A DNA stretch of 64,000 nucleotides from Sphingobacteriales bacterium (GCA_012270485.1 JAAXIF010000065.1:100959-164958); one strand, 5' to 3'; positions 7,202-17,325 are shown, counted from the first letter of the stretch. Translations and numbers: made by a program. The notes: generated from the sequence alone by a model not told the origin.

Positions 7202-10009
7202 TTAGAAGGTTCTGGTAATAACCCTTGCACCACCTGTTGTAGCGGCTTTATTTAAGCGATAAGTAAAGCTTACTAAGAAATAGCGTTGTAATACATTGTA
7301 GCGGGTATCTTCGATGTAGTTTTGATTGGCGGTACGATTGATACCTATATTTTTATTCAACATGTCGTACACCGTGAGCTTTACCTCTCCTCTTTTATTT
7401 TTCATAAAACCCTTGGCCAACGAGGCATTCCAATAAGGTACTCTGGTGTTAAATCCATCTGCGCGACCTGTATTCACGAGGTAATTAAAGCTGTTATTCA
7501 TTACCAGACCTAAAGGCAGGTAATTATTCATTTCAAAATTATACGTCTGTTGAAGGAAATTGGTATTCAACATGGGTTGAAGTGAATAAGTGGCTTTGCT
7601 GATATTCAATCTTGCACTTGCGGTAATATCCATCAACCCATCTTTATTAAAACTATAATTCAGTGACGGCCCGATACCTGTGTTAGAGATATCATTTCTT
7701 TTACCGTTGAGGAAGGCAATATTACGCTGGTAGTTAGTTCCGATACCGATGTCGATTCTTGACTTCAGTTTCTTTAAAGGAAATCCGGTACTGATATTAC
7801 CAAAAATAAAGTATTGTCCATCTGCATTCACCGGCATAGAAACCCTTGCGCCATTGGGTTGTATCACATCAGAATTCACGATGGCATTGTCTGTCTTAGT
7901 TGCAGAAATGAATGCAAACAAATTTCTTTGGGTATAAATGTTGGTAGAAAAGAAATTCAGATTGATCGACTGTACATAACTACGTTTCAGATTTGGATTA
8001 CCGGTATAAGTATTCAATGGATCACTCACATCAGCAACAGGCTGTAATTGTGCTGTTGAAGGCTGATTGGTTGAAGTGCTCAGATTGAAAGACAGTGTTT
8101 TTGTGGATGTCATTCGATACTGAATGTTCATACTGGGTAGAATATCCGAGAATCTTTGCTCTATCACATTCCCGTTGGTATTATTGGTGCTTCTCAAAGT
8201 TGCTGCCTGGAAAGAAGATCCTACAGTAAGCACTAACTTGTTCATATTTGATCTGAAATTCAGTGTACCGCCTCCATAATTATAACTGCTAGTAAAATCA
8301 TTACTTAGAATGGTATTGTAACGATCATATTTTCCTGAAATACCATCAAAATCAAAAGTCTTACGATCACTTTGTCCACTATTGGTGTTGTAGAAAGAAG
8401 TGATTTCTAATAAAGATTTACGCCCAATAGGTTCTGTATAAGTCACCATCGCGCCAAAATTTCTGGTTATGGCATTACGACTATTCTTTTGATTGGTAAT
8501 AGAATCACGCAAAGCTACTCTGGCTGCATAAAAGGTATTTCTGGTATACAGATCACCGGTTTGTTTACTATCATTATAATTCACACTGAAATTACCGGAT
8601 AAAGTTCTTCCCTTTTTCTTCAAACGCTGACGATACAATACATTTGCTGAAAGATTCAAAGCCTCTGAACGTGTTTTACTATCACTAAAACCATCATTGA
8701 TTTTTTGTCCGTTAGTGTTAGTAGAGGTATAACTGCTGTAGGTATTGGTATTATTCTGTTGTGCAGATACCTGTGGAGTGATCTTTAAAGAGATCATCGT
8801 ATCAAATTTATGGTCAATGGCTCCATTCCATCTTTGCTGCTGCACTTTTCTGGCTGAACTACTATTACTTCTATAATCAAAATTATTTCCCGGTAATAGA
8901 TTTTGTCTGTTTGTAACACGGTCTGTCAACAGATCACTATCACTAAACATTCCACTGGTATTCACATTTGCTGTTTTATTCCAGGTATCATTATAGTTGA
9001 CACCTCCAGCATAGGTAGTGGCAACACCTTGTTGGTTTTGTCCCAAACCAGTAACAGGCAATCCATTATCAGAAGGGCCACCTCCAATTGAAATATTCAC
9101 ACCCCCGCCATTGCGCATTCCTCTTGCTAGATCACCGGTAAAGTTCATAATATCATTCAACGTAAAGCCTTGTCTATTGGTATTATTACCCATTCCCAAT
9201 AAAGACAGTTGCTGATCGCCATTGAAACGATTCACATTGGTTTGTGCATCATATCGACCATCATCACCTCCGGCACCTGCTGCCACACGTCCAAATGTGG
9301 ATTTATTTCTATCCTTTTTTAGTTTCAGGTTAATGGCTTTTTCTGAATTACCATCATCAATACCTGAAAATTCTGCTCGATCGCTTTTTTTATCGAATAC
9401 TTGCACTTTATCTACTGCATCCGCATCTAAGTTCTTAGTAGCAATTTTTGGATCTCCAGTGAAAAAATCCTTCCCATTCACCAATACTCGATTAACCTTT
9501 TGTCCATTCACACGAATGGTTCCATCATTGTCTACTGTAACGCCTGGTAAGCGTTTCAGAAGATCTTCCACAACAGCATTCGGCTGTGTCTTAAAATTCT
9601 CTGTATTAAATTCTACTGTATCGTTATTGATGGTAACAGGCGCTCGTCTGGCTGTTACGGTAACATCACCACCATGTAATAGATCAGTCATAATGATCTG
9701 TCCCATATCCAGTTCCTGTCCGGTTTTCACTTCAATATTTTTCCACACAGGAATATAGCCTACATAAGAGGCAGAAAGAAGATAACTCCCTTTTTCAAGA
9801 GATTTAAAACTAAACTTACCCGTAGAATCTGCACGAGTAAAAGTTACGAGGGTAGAATCTTTTGCATGAACGATTGAAATGGTAGCATACGCTAACCCAC
9901 GTTTAGCGACCGTATCATATACATTTCCTTTAACAGCTGCCGGTTGCTGCGCTGTAGTTAAGATAGGCAAAGTAAAAAGAACGAGTAAGGTAGTAAGGTA
10001 TTTAAGCAT
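7202..10009 (-). CDS. TonB-linked outer-membrane beta-barrel protein (CarboxypepD_reg + plug + barrel)
   Basis: A 935-residue outer-membrane protein. It has a signal peptide (1-20, ending TTAQ), a CarboxypepD_reg beta-sandwich at about 23-105 (VKGNVYDTVAKRGLAYATI), a plug-like domain at about 115-230 (VVEDLLKRLPGVTVD, NGKDFFTGDP) and a long barrel rich in alternating aromatic/polar strands, ending in VSFTYRLNKA. It belongs to the outer-membrane beta-barrel family of Bacteroidota (PF14905-like) rather than canonical SusC, as no SusD gene is adjacent. Substrate unknown. A close paralogue lies at 19647-22502. The gene is transcribed alone, with a terminator on each side. Confidence 0.88.
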   Translation of the reverse strand: MLKYLTTLLVLFTLPILTTAQQPAAVKGNVYDTVAKRGLAYATISIVHAKDSTLVTFTRADSTGKFSFKSLEKGSYLLSASYVGYIPVWKNIEVKTGQELDMGQIIMTDLLHGGDVTVTARRAPVTINNDTVEFNTENFKTQPNAVVEDLLKRLPGVTVDNDGTIRVNGQKVNRVLVNGKDFFTGDPKIATKNLDADAVDKVQVFDKKSDRAEFSGIDDGNSEKAINLKLKKDRNKSTFGRVAAGAGGDDGRYDAQTNVNRFNGDQQLSLLGMGNNTNRQGFTLNDIMNFTGDLARGMRNGGGVNISIGGGPSDNGLPVTGLGQNQQGVATTYAGGVNYNDTWNKTANVNTSGMFSDSDLLTDRVTNRQNLLPGNNFDYRSNSSSARKVQQQRWNGAIDHKFDTMISLKITPQVSAQQNNTNTYSSYTSTNTNGQKINDGFSDSKTRSEALNLSANVLYRQRLKKKGRTLSGNFSVNYNDSKQTGDLYTRNTFYAARVALRDSITNQKNSRNAITRNFGAMVTYTEPIGRKSLLEITSFYNTNSGQSDRKTFDFDGISGKYDRYNTILSNDFTSSYNYGGGTLNFRSNMNKLVLTVGSSFQAATLRSTNNTNGNVIEQRFSDILPSMNIQYRMTSTKTLSFNLSTSTNQPSTAQLQPVADVSDPLNTYTGNPNLKRSYVQSINLNFFSTNIYTQRNLFAFISATKTDNAIVNSDVIQPNGARVSMPVNADGQYFIFGNISTGFPLKKLKSRIDIGIGTNYQRNIAFLNGKRNDISNTGIGPSLNYSFNKDGLMDITASARLNISKATYSLQPMLNTNFLQQTYNFEMNNYLPLGLVMNNSFNYLVNTGRADGFNTRVPYWNASLAKGFMKNKRGEVKLTVYDMLNKNIGINRTANQNYIEDTRYNVLQRYFLVSFTYRLNKAATTGGARVITRTF

Positions 10010-10103
10010 TTACTTCTGGTTTTAATGTTCCAAAAGTAGATGTACATCAAAGCAAATGCAGTTAATGAACTTTAGGGAAAGGTTAATGAAGGTTAATAGA
10101 ATA

Positions 10104-10141
10104 CAAAAGCTCTTTACACTATCCAGCATAAAGAGCTTTTG
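10104..10141 (-). terminator. Hairpin terminator of the FKBP gene
   Basis: A perfect 13-base inverted repeat, CAAAAGCTCTTTA and TAAAGAGCTTTTG, with a 12-base loop. The T-run lies in the stem, so it could act in either direction. It sits 16 bases after the FKBP stop codon and about 95 bases upstream of the barrel gene. Confidence 0.75.
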
Positions 10142-10156
10142 TAAAAAAAGTCAAAC

Positions 10157-10888
10157 TTATTTTTCGATAGATAACAATTCAACTTCAAAAATTAAAGTTG
10201 AACCCGGACCAATCTTAGGTCCTGCTTGCTGATCGCCATAAGCCAGCTCGGAAGGAACATAGAGTTTCCATTTACTTCCCACTGTCATTAGCTGTAAGGC
10301 TTCTTGCCAGCCTCTGATCACGCCTCCAACTGAAAACACGATCGGTTCGCCTCTGTCTACAGAACTATCGAAAATGGTTCCATCAATCAATGTACCGTGG
10401 TAATGGCATTTGACTTGGTCAGTAGCAGTAGGTTTTGTACCACCCGGATTATCTTTTAAGATCTCATATTGTAATCCACTCGGTAAAGTAATGACTCCCT
10501 GACGTTTCCCATTTGCAGCTAAAAAGTCCTTTGCTGCTCTTTTAGATTTTTCCAGTTTTGCAGTATTTACTTCATTCGCGAATGTGCCGATACAACGATC
10601 CAAGACATCTTCTTTGAGTAATAACGGTTTCTTTTGCAACATATCATTCATTGCCTTTTGTAGCATTACTACATTCACAGCATCAAGTCCTTGTGCCTGC
10701 AGGTTTTGAAGGATTCTGATACCTAAAGCATAACCGGCGGAATCTTTATTATTTTTTAAAGGATTCAGAGCGGCTGCATTGGATTTAACAGGTGCTTTAA
10801 CGGCAGCTTTTACAGGAGCTTTTGTCTGTCCGTAACTAATAACAGACAATGTCATAACAAAAAAGAGAAGTGATAATATTCGCATCAT
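10157..10888 (-). CDS. Secreted FKBP-type peptidyl-prolyl cis-trans isomerase
   Basis: 243 residues with a signal peptide (about 1-21, ending SYGQ) and a short low-complexity Lys/Ala/Pro/Val linker (about 23-37). An FKBP_N-type dimerisation helix region (about 45-125) follows, with GYALGIRILQNL and a KSKRAAKDFLA helix. The catalytic FKBP domain is at about 133-243, with GTIFDSS, FSVGGVIRGWQEAL and ELAYGDQ. The pattern matches periplasmic FkpA/MIP-like foldases that assist outer-membrane protein folding. A single-gene transcript is likely, as hairpins flank it. Confidence 0.93.
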   Translation of the reverse strand: MMRILSLLFFVMTLSVISYGQTKAPVKAAVKAPVKSNAAALNPLKNNKDSAGYALGIRILQNLQAQGLDAVNVVMLQKAMNDMLQKKPLLLKEDVLDRCIGTFANEVNTAKLEKSKRAAKDFLAANGKRQGVITLPSGLQYEILKDNPGGTKPTATDQVKCHYHGTLIDGTIFDSSVDRGEPIVFSVGGVIRGWQEALQLMTVGSKWKLYVPSELAYGDQQAGPKIGPGSTLIFEVELLSIEK

Positions 10889-10962
10889 TTCAGGTTTAAT
10901 ACACTCAAAACAACAATATTTCCCGCACTATGCCAAGAAAGAATAAAAGGAATGGCTACTGT

Positions 10963-12300
10963 TTAATTTTCTAATAACTTTTGATAAGCCTGGCTAATTT
11001 TCTCAAAATGAAAAGAATTAAAGGCTTCCTCCATTATAGAGCGAATTTTCTGGTTGCAAAGGTTTCCGATGCTTCCTTCATGCGTATGATACATGTCTTT
11101 AATATCGGATTGAAAATTACCAGCTTCAATAGCCGCCCCTACTTGTTGATAAGCATCTCTAAATGGAATACCTTTTAATACCAGCTTATTGACTTCTTCC
11201 ACACTAAAAGCATATCGGTATTTTTCATCTGCCATAATATCTTTTTTGATCTCAATAGCAGACAGCATGAGACAAGACATTTGTATACATTGCTTAAGTG
11301 TCTGAAAAGCCGGAAATAAATGCTCCTTCAATAATTGTAAGTCGCGATGATAACCGGAGGGTAAATTAGTGGTCATCATCATGATTTCATTCGGCAATGC
11401 TTTGATCCGATTACAATGTGAGCGAATCAGTTCGAAAACATCCGGATTTTTTTTGTGTGGCATAATGCTAGACCCCGTTGTAAGCTCAGTAGGAAAACTT
11501 ACAAAATCAAAATTTTGATTGAGGTATAAACACATATCCATACTCATCCTGCTTAAGGTATCTGCCAAATTCGCCATTGCCATGGCAGTAGTACGCTCTG
11601 CTTTTCCTCTTCCCATTTGAGCGTATACAACATTATAATTCAAATCGTCAAATCCAAGCAATTGGGTAGTAAGTGTACGATTGATAGGAAAAGAAGATCC
11701 ATATCCTGCTGCTGATCCTAATGGGTTTTTATTGACTACTTTATAAGCTCCTTGCAATAATACGGTATCATCTACCAGACTTTCAGCATAAGCCCCAAAC
11801 CATAGTCCGAAAGAAGAAGGCATAGCCAGTTGTAAATGGGTATAGCCGGGTAACAAATGGTTCTTATATTTTTCACTTTGCTCTTGTAATACAATAAAGA
11901 GTGTTTGCATTTCCTCTACCAATGATTGGATTTCATGACGAAGAAACATTTTGATATCTACCAGCACCTGGTCATTTCTACTTCGAGCACTATGAATTTT
12001 CTTTCCGATGTCACCCAGCTTTTGCGTAAGCAAGAATTCAACCTGTGAATGAATATCTTCTACGGATTCGTGAATGGTGAATTGTGAATCGTTAATTTGT
12101 TTGTAGATACTTCTTAGTTCTTGTACAAGTAAGTCCGCTTCAGATTTTGTAAGTAGCCCTACTTCTGCCAACATCATCACGTGTACAATAGATCCTAATA
12201 CATCAAAAGGTGCAAGCAGTAGATCTATTTCACGATCATTGCCTACAGTAAATCTTTCTACTGCAGATGATACATTGGTATTTTTTTGCCAGAGTTTCAT
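10963..12300 (-). CDS. argH: Argininosuccinate lyase
   Basis: 445 residues. It cleaves argininosuccinate to arginine and fumarate, the last step of arginine synthesis. Fumarase-superfamily signatures are present: HSARSRNDQ at 103-111, a TH pair in GYTHLQ at 152-157, and the catalytic-loop signature GSSIMPHKKNP at 276-286. It is the last gene of an eight-gene arginine operon and overlaps the preceding argE by four bases (ATGA), indicating translational coupling. Confidence 0.96.
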   Translation of the reverse strand: MKLWQKNTNVSSAVERFTVGNDREIDLLLAPFDVLGSIVHVMMLAEVGLLTKSEADLLVQELRSIYKQINDSQFTIHESVEDIHSQVEFLLTQKLGDIGKKIHSARSRNDQVLVDIKMFLRHEIQSLVEEMQTLFIVLQEQSEKYKNHLLPGYTHLQLAMPSSFGLWFGAYAESLVDDTVLLQGAYKVVNKNPLGSAAGYGSSFPINRTLTTQLLGFDDLNYNVVYAQMGRGKAERTTAMAMANLADTLSRMSMDMCLYLNQNFDFVSFPTELTTGSSIMPHKKNPDVFELIRSHCNRIKALPNEIMMMTTNLPSGYHRDLQLLKEHLFPAFQTLKQCIQMSCLMLSAIEIKKDIMADEKYRYAFSVEEVNKLVLKGIPFRDAYQQVGAAIEAGNFQSDIKDMYHTHEGSIGNLCNQKIRSIMEEAFNSFHFEKISQAYQKLLEN

Positions 12301-13382
12301 ACTGTTTGGTTTTGCATGATTTGATCCAATAGTGCGATGTATAATTCAATCCCCTCTTTTATTTCATTCAGATAAATAAACTCATCTGCTGAGTGACTCC
12401 TTGCAGAATCACCCGGACCCATTTTCAAAGTTAGAAATGGCATTAATGCTTTATCAGATGTGGTAGGAGAGCCATAGGTTTTTCTTCCAATCCTAGTCCC
12501 TGCTACTACCAAGGGATGATTTTCAGGTATTGCAGTTGATTTTATTCTTACACTTCTCGGCACTGCTATTGAAGAAACATGTTGCTGAATGGTTGCTAGG
12601 ATCTCTTCGAAAGAATACAATTCATTAACCCGTATATCTACTACAAATTTACATTGATCAGGTACCACATTATGTGCCTTATTTGCTGTTTCGATCACTG
12701 TTACTGACATTTTCACAGGGCCGAGTAAACCAGAAACACGCTCAAACTGATACTGACTAAACCATTCAATATCTTTCAATGCTTTGTACAATGCATTCTC
12801 ACCCTCACTTCTGGCTGCATGTCCGGGTTTACCTGTTGCTGTAACATCAAGCACCAACAATCCTCTTTCTGCTATAGCCATTTGCATTTGTGTAGGTTCC
12901 CCTACAATACCATAATTGATATTGGGTAGCTGTGGGAGTAGTGCTTCAATGCCATTCTTACCCGATACTTCTTCTTCTGCTGTTGCCGCAAACAAAATAT
13001 TATAAGGCAACTCTTTTTGTTCGTAGTAATATAAAAAAACAGCTACTAGTGATACCAATGCCCCACCCGCATCATTACTACCCAATCCAAACAGCTTACC
13101 CTCTTTTTCAATAGGCATAAATGGATCTATGGTATACGCCGGATTAGGCTTTACGGTATCATGATGTGAATTCAATAATAATGTAGGCTTTACCGGATCG
13201 AAATTATGATTGGTTACCCAAACATTATTTAGGTATCGATGAACCGGAATTTGCTTTTGCTGAAAAAATTGTTCAATAAGTTGAGCAGTTGTTTGCTCTT
13301 CTCTGCTATAAGAAGGAGTACCAATCAATGCTTTGAGTAGCTGTATACTATCCTGAAATAATATGTTGATATCCGGCTTCAT
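12297..13382 (-). CDS. argE: M20-family acylornithine/acylcitrulline deacylase (ArgE role)
   Basis: 361 residues of the M20 metallopeptidase family. Metal-binding and catalytic residues are visible: SHHDTVKP with His74 and Asp76-type residues, bridging Asp104 in GSNDAGG, the catalytic Glu cluster AEEE at 135-138, and GEPT at 161-164. In this operon it removes the N-acyl group from the ornithine or citrulline intermediate. Because the transcarbamylase is the ArgF' type, the natural substrate is more likely N-acyl-citrulline than N-acetylornithine, and the acyl group may be succinyl. It overlaps argH by four bases and is one base from argB. Confidence 0.88.
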   Translation of the reverse strand: MKPDINILFQDSIQLLKALIGTPSYSREEQTTAQLIEQFFQQKQIPVHRYLNNVWVTNHNFDPVKPTLLLNSHHDTVKPNPAYTIDPFMPIEKEGKLFGLGSNDAGGALVSLVAVFLYYYEQKELPYNILFAATAEEEVSGKNGIEALLPQLPNINYGIVGEPTQMQMAIAERGLLVLDVTATGKPGHAARSEGENALYKALKDIEWFSQYQFERVSGLLGPVKMSVTVIETANKAHNVVPDQCKFVVDIRVNELYSFEEILATIQQHVSSIAVPRSVRIKSTAIPENHPLVVAGTRIGRKTYGSPTTSDKALMPFLTLKMGPGDSARSHSADEFIYLNEIKEGIELYIALLDQIMQNQTV

Positions 13383-13383
13383 G

Positions 13384-14166
13384 CTATAATTGGATGGATG
13401 TTCCTGTTTTACCTGCTAATAATTCCTTCAACTGCTCTGCCTCTCCAATGATCACTTGCTTTACACCTGCTTGAATAGCACTAAAAGCATTGTCCAATTT
13501 GGGAAGCATTCCTGCAAAAATCTTGTTGTCTGATTTTAATTGTTGATATAGCGTGGGGGTTATCACTGGTATAACAGAATTATCGTCATTGACATCCGTT
13601 AATACACCCTTCTTCTCAAAAGAATAAATCAAACTAGTTGTATACAGATGACTCATGCTTTTTGCGATCTCTTGGGCAATGGTATCGGCATTGGTATTTA
13701 ATAGTTGTCCATTCCCATCATCCGTTATAGGTGCCAATACAATCGTCAAATTTTGTCTAATCAGTTGATGTACTTTTATTGAATCTACTGCATCAATATC
13801 TCCGACAAAACCATAATCAATGGTTGCATGTACTCTTTTATGTGCTCGAATCATCCCTGCATCTGCACCCGTAATTCCGATAGCATTGACATCTTTAGAT
13901 TGTAATTTGGCTACGATATTTTTATTGACATATCCGGCATACACCATGGTCACTATTTTCAAAGTCTCCGCATCCGTAATTCTGCGACCATCAATCATTT
14001 GTTGTTGAATACCCATTTGCGCAGCCAGCTTTGTAGCCAATTTCCCTCCTCCATGCACCAATATCTTATGTCCTTGCACAGCAGCAAATTGCTCCAGAAA
14101 ATGCTCTAGCCTTTTTGCATCATCAATGATGTTACCACCAATTTTTATGACATACAATTGTTCCAC
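13384..14166 (-). CDS. argB: N-acylglutamate kinase
   Basis: 260 residues of the amino-acid kinase fold. It phosphorylates N-acylglutamate in the second step of arginine synthesis. Motifs are KIGGNIID at 8-15, the glycine loop HGGGKLA at 39-45, the GITGADAG loop and TDDGNGQLLNTNAD near 147-161, which binds substrate and nucleotide. The length is typical of arginine-insensitive ArgB lacking the N-terminal feedback extension. This would shift control of the pathway to the leader or another step. One base separates it from argE and one from argF'. Confidence 0.94.
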   Translation of the reverse strand: MEQLYVIKIGGNIIDDAKRLEHFLEQFAAVQGHKILVHGGGKLATKLAAQMGIQQQMIDGRRITDAETLKIVTMVYAGYVNKNIVAKLQSKDVNAIGITGADAGMIRAHKRVHATIDYGFVGDIDAVDSIKVHQLIRQNLTIVLAPITDDGNGQLLNTNADTIAQEIAKSMSHLYTTSLIYSFEKKGVLTDVNDDNSVIPVITPTLYQQLKSDNKIFAGMLPKLDNAFSAIQAGVKQVIIGEAEQLKELLAGKTGTSIQL

Positions 14167-14167
14167 C

Positions 14168-15136
14168 TTACGATTGTTGATGTGTTAGTATGGTTTGTAA
14201 AACAGCCTGTGCTGCCCAAACACGATTTCCGGCTTGCTTGGTTACCAAACTATGTGAGCTATCTAATATCTCATCACTAAGTTCTACATTTCTTCTTACC
14301 GGCAAACAGTGCATCACTTTTGCAGCATTTGTATACTTTAGTTTTTCCTCTGTTAACATCCATGCGGGATCGTTTTCATATACTTTACCATAATCGGTAT
14401 ATGTGCTCCAGTTTTTAACATAAACAAAATCAGCGTCTGCTAAAGCGGCATTTTGATCGTGTGTAATCACTGCTCCTTTTGTAAACGCAGTTGATAATTC
14501 ATACTCCTGTGGATGTGTGATGACAAAATCAGCTTCACCCCATGCATTCACCCACTGCGCAAAGCTATTCGCTACACATTGGGGAAGTGGTTTGATATGT
14601 GGTGCCCAGGTCAGTACAATTTTAGGGCGGTGATTTATTTGCTTATCCTGTAACTCTTCCGCAATGGTCATCAGATCCGTCAATGATTGTAAAGGATGCA
14701 GTGTGGCGCTTTCCAGGCTCACCACCGGAACACCCGCATACTTAATAAATTGATGAATGAACATTTCACTATAATCATCTTCCCTATTTTTCAATGAGGG
14801 GAAAGTTCTGATACAAAGAATATCAAAATATTGTCCAAGAACGGGTGCTGCATCTTTCACATGTTCTACGTTATTACCACTCATGATTGCCCCTTCTTCA
14901 AACTCTAATGCCCACCCTTCTTTATCAATATTGAAAACAATGGCTTCCATACCCAGGTTACGGGCTGCAACTTGTGTACTTAACCTTGTTCTAAGACTTG
15001 GATTCAAAAAAAGTAATCCTATACGCTTACCGATTCCAAGACCTTGATATTGGAATGGATTGGCTTTGCATGCCATTGCCTTTGCAATGAGTGCATTGAT
15101 ATCCGGTACATCATTTACAGAAATGAATTGTTTCAT
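14168..15136 (-). CDS. argF': N-acyl-L-ornithine carbamoyltransferase (ArgF' type)
   Basis: 322 residues of the transcarbamylase family, using carbamoyl phosphate and an N-acylated ornithine. The carbamoyl-phosphate loop is LNPSLRTRLS at 44-53, in place of the STRTR of ordinary OTCases. HPLQSLTDL and HCLPVRR are the other signatures. The segment NNVEH at 88-92 puts a valine at position 90. By my recollection of the Xanthomonas and Bacteroides fragilis enzymes, this aligned position is Glu in acetylornithine enzymes and Pro in succinylornithine enzymes. A small residue here argues for N-succinylornithine. The gene sits between argD and argB. Confidence 0.92.
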   Translation of the reverse strand: MKQFISVNDVPDINALIAKAMACKANPFQYQGLGIGKRIGLLFLNPSLRTRLSTQVAARNLGMEAIVFNIDKEGWALEFEEGAIMSGNNVEHVKDAAPVLGQYFDILCIRTFPSLKNREDDYSEMFIHQFIKYAGVPVVSLESATLHPLQSLTDLMTIAEELQDKQINHRPKIVLTWAPHIKPLPQCVANSFAQWVNAWGEADFVITHPQEYELSTAFTKGAVITHDQNAALADADFVYVKNWSTYTDYGKVYENDPAWMLTEEKLKYTNAAKVMHCLPVRRNVELSDEILDSSHSLVTKQAGNRVWAAQAVLQTILTHQQS

Positions 15137-15148
15137 GTTTTTCAGTAA

Positions 15149-16315
15149 TTAAGATGATGGATTAGCGGTTTGTATGAATTTGATGGCCTCGCGAAGTCTC
15201 TGAAGAAAATCGTCTACCTGTTCTTTATTTAATGCAAGAGAAGGCAACAATCGTATTACATTAGGCTTGGCCTCTCCGGTAAATGTTTTGTATTCACTCA
15301 GTAATACTTTTTTCAAATCTTTGATCGCATCAGGAACATCAAATCCAATCATCCAACCTCTACCTCGAACATTTTGAATGTCTGGAATCGCTTTCAATTG
15401 TTCGATTATATACGACCCATTCACCATTGCTTTTTTCATCAAATCCTCTTGCTCTATGATTTCCAATACAGCTAAAGCAGCAGCACAAGCAAGATGGTTC
15501 CCTCCGAATGTGGTTCCTAGCATTCCATGTTTAGGCCTGATATGTGGTGCGATCAAAATACCTCCTATTGGAAATCCATTACCCATCCCTTTTGCCATAG
15601 AATATATATCTGCGTCTACTCCAGCATGATCATGTGCAAAGAATCTTCCTGTTCGTCCATAACCACATTGTACACTATCAGCAATAAATACCGAACCGTA
15701 CTGATCACATAATTGTCGGATAGCTTGTAGAAAATCATCGGAGGCTATATTAATTCCTCCTACTCCTTGTATGCCTTCTGTAATAACGGCTGCAATCGTT
15801 TCTCCATGCTGTTCAAAATATTCTTGTAGCGATGCAGTATCATTAAACGGCAGAAATACAATATTCTCTGTTTCATTTACAGGAGCTACAATTGCGGGAT
15901 TATCCGTAGCTGCAACAGCTAAAGAGGTTCTTCCGTGAAATGATTTTTTAAAAGCAATGATTTTTTTCCTGCCGGTATGAAAAGATGCCAGCTTCAATGC
16001 ATTTTCATTGGCTTCTGCACCACTATTACACAAAAAAAGTTCATAGTCTGTTTTACCACTCAGTTTTCCCAACTTCTCTGCCAGTTGCTGTTGCAATGGT
16101 ATGATCACAGAATTAGAATAAAAAGCTATCTGCTTTAACTGATCTTCTATTTTTTTCACCCAATGTGGATGTGTATGTCCAATACTGATCACTGCATGTC
16201 CTCCATACATATCCAAGTACTGATTTCCCTGGTCATCCCACACATAGGAACCCAGTGCTCTGCTAATGGTAATATTATTTAAAGGATATACATCAAAAAG
16301 TTTCATACCGATCAC
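15149..16315 (-). CDS. argD: Acylornithine aminotransferase
   Basis: 388 residues of PLP class III aminotransferase. It converts N-acylglutamate semialdehyde to N-acylornithine. Landmarks are the substrate/PLP loop NSGAEANENA at 97-106, SFHGRT at 125-130, Asp213 in IADSVQCGYGRTG and the PLP lysine 242 in MAKGMGNGFP. The residue after the catalytic Asp is Ser rather than the common Glu (DSVQ in place of DEVQ). The start could also be three codons downstream. It lies in the arginine operon, 12 bases from argF' and 8 from argC. Confidence 0.94.
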   Translation of the reverse strand: MIGMKLFDVYPLNNITISRALGSYVWDDQGNQYLDMYGGHAVISIGHTHPHWVKKIEDQLKQIAFYSNSVIIPLQQQLAEKLGKLSGKTDYELFLCNSGAEANENALKLASFHTGRKKIIAFKKSFHGRTSLAVAATDNPAIVAPVNETENIVFLPFNDTASLQEYFEQHGETIAAVITEGIQGVGGINIASDDFLQAIRQLCDQYGSVFIADSVQCGYGRTGRFFAHDHAGVDADIYSMAKGMGNGFPIGGILIAPHIRPKHGMLGTTFGGNHLACAAALAVLEIIEQEDLMKKAMVNGSYIIEQLKAIPDIQNVRGRGWMIGFDVPDAIKDLKKVLLSEYKTFTGEAKPNVIRLLPSLALNKEQVDDFLQRLREAIKFIQTANPSS

Positions 16316-16323
16316 TTGATTGA

Positions 16324-17325
16324 TTAGAAATAATTGGCTTTTAAATTCAGTCCTGTTTTTTCATCCAGACCCAACATGAGATTCATATTTTGTACTGCCT
16401 GTCCGCTGGCTCCTTTCAATAAATTATCAATCGCACTATGAACTATCAGTTTATTGCCCTGCTTCTCAATATGTAAAAGACATTTGTTGGTATTCACCAC
16501 TTGCTTTAGATCGATCATCGTTTCACTTAAAAAAGTAAAAGATTGTTTCTGATAATATTCGCGATACAGTTCTTTTACTTTTTCTAATGGGAAACTGCAA
16601 TCAATGATTGAGCTGGTATAAATACCTCTTGTAAAATCACCTCGCCAAGGGACAAAATGTATACCCGGACCCTCTCCTAAAGCAGATAAAGGAGAATCTT
16701 TCTGCAACTGATTGATAGATGCCGTGATCTCTTGAATATGCTGATGATTCAATGATTTATACGCTTGGATATTATTGGCTCTCCAACTAAAATGAGAGGT
16801 AGTACTCAGTGATTGACCGGCTCCCGTAGATCCGGTGATACCGGTCGTATGTACATCACTCAATATACCCGCTTTTGCCAAAGGCAATAATGCCAATTGA
16901 ATAGCAGTAGCAAAACAACCGGGGTTAGCAATATTGTGAGCAGTTTTAATTAGTTCTCGATTTAGTTCCGGTAATCCATAAACAAAGTTTCTGTTACCAA
17001 ATATTGATCCGGATGTCAACCTGAAATCCTGTGATAGATCGATGATCTTTACGGCATCAGAGATATGGTTCTGTTCCAAAAACTTTTTCGCGTCACCATG
17101 ACCTACACATAAAAACAGTACATCTACCTCTGTAAACGGCTGATCAGCGAATAATAGTTCTGTTTCTCCGATGAGGTCTTTATGAACTTCATATAAAGGT
17201 TTTCCTGCATTACTGGAACTATGTACACTTAATAAGTCTACTGCCGAATGACGCAGTAACAAACGAATCATTTCTCCACCTGTATATCCCGCACCACCAA
17301 TAATAGCTGCTCTTATTTGACTCAT
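16324..17325 (-). CDS. argC: N-acyl-gamma-glutamyl-phosphate reductase
   Basis: 333 residues. The NADPH-binding motif GGAGYTGGE is at 10-18 and the catalytic cysteine is Cys137 in NPGCFATA. Other family phrases are DLSQDFRL and YGLPELNR. It reduces N-acylglutamyl phosphate to the semialdehyde. It overlaps argG by four bases, so the two are probably translationally coupled. Confidence 0.95.
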   Translation of the reverse strand: MSQIRAAIIGGAGYTGGEMIRLLLRHSAVDLLSVHSSSNAGKPLYEVHKDLIGETELLFADQPFTEVDVLFLCVGHGDAKKFLEQNHISDAVKIIDLSQDFRLTSGSIFGNRNFVYGLPELNRELIKTAHNIANPGCFATAIQLALLPLAKAGILSDVHTTGITGSTGAGQSLSTTSHFSWRANNIQAYKSLNHQHIQEITASINQLQKDSPLSALGEGPGIHFVPWRGDFTRGIYTSSIIDCSFPLEKVKELYREYYQKQSFTFLSETMIDLKQVVNTNKCLLHIEKQGNKLIVHSAIDNLLKGASGQAVQNMNLMLGLDEKTGLNLKANYF

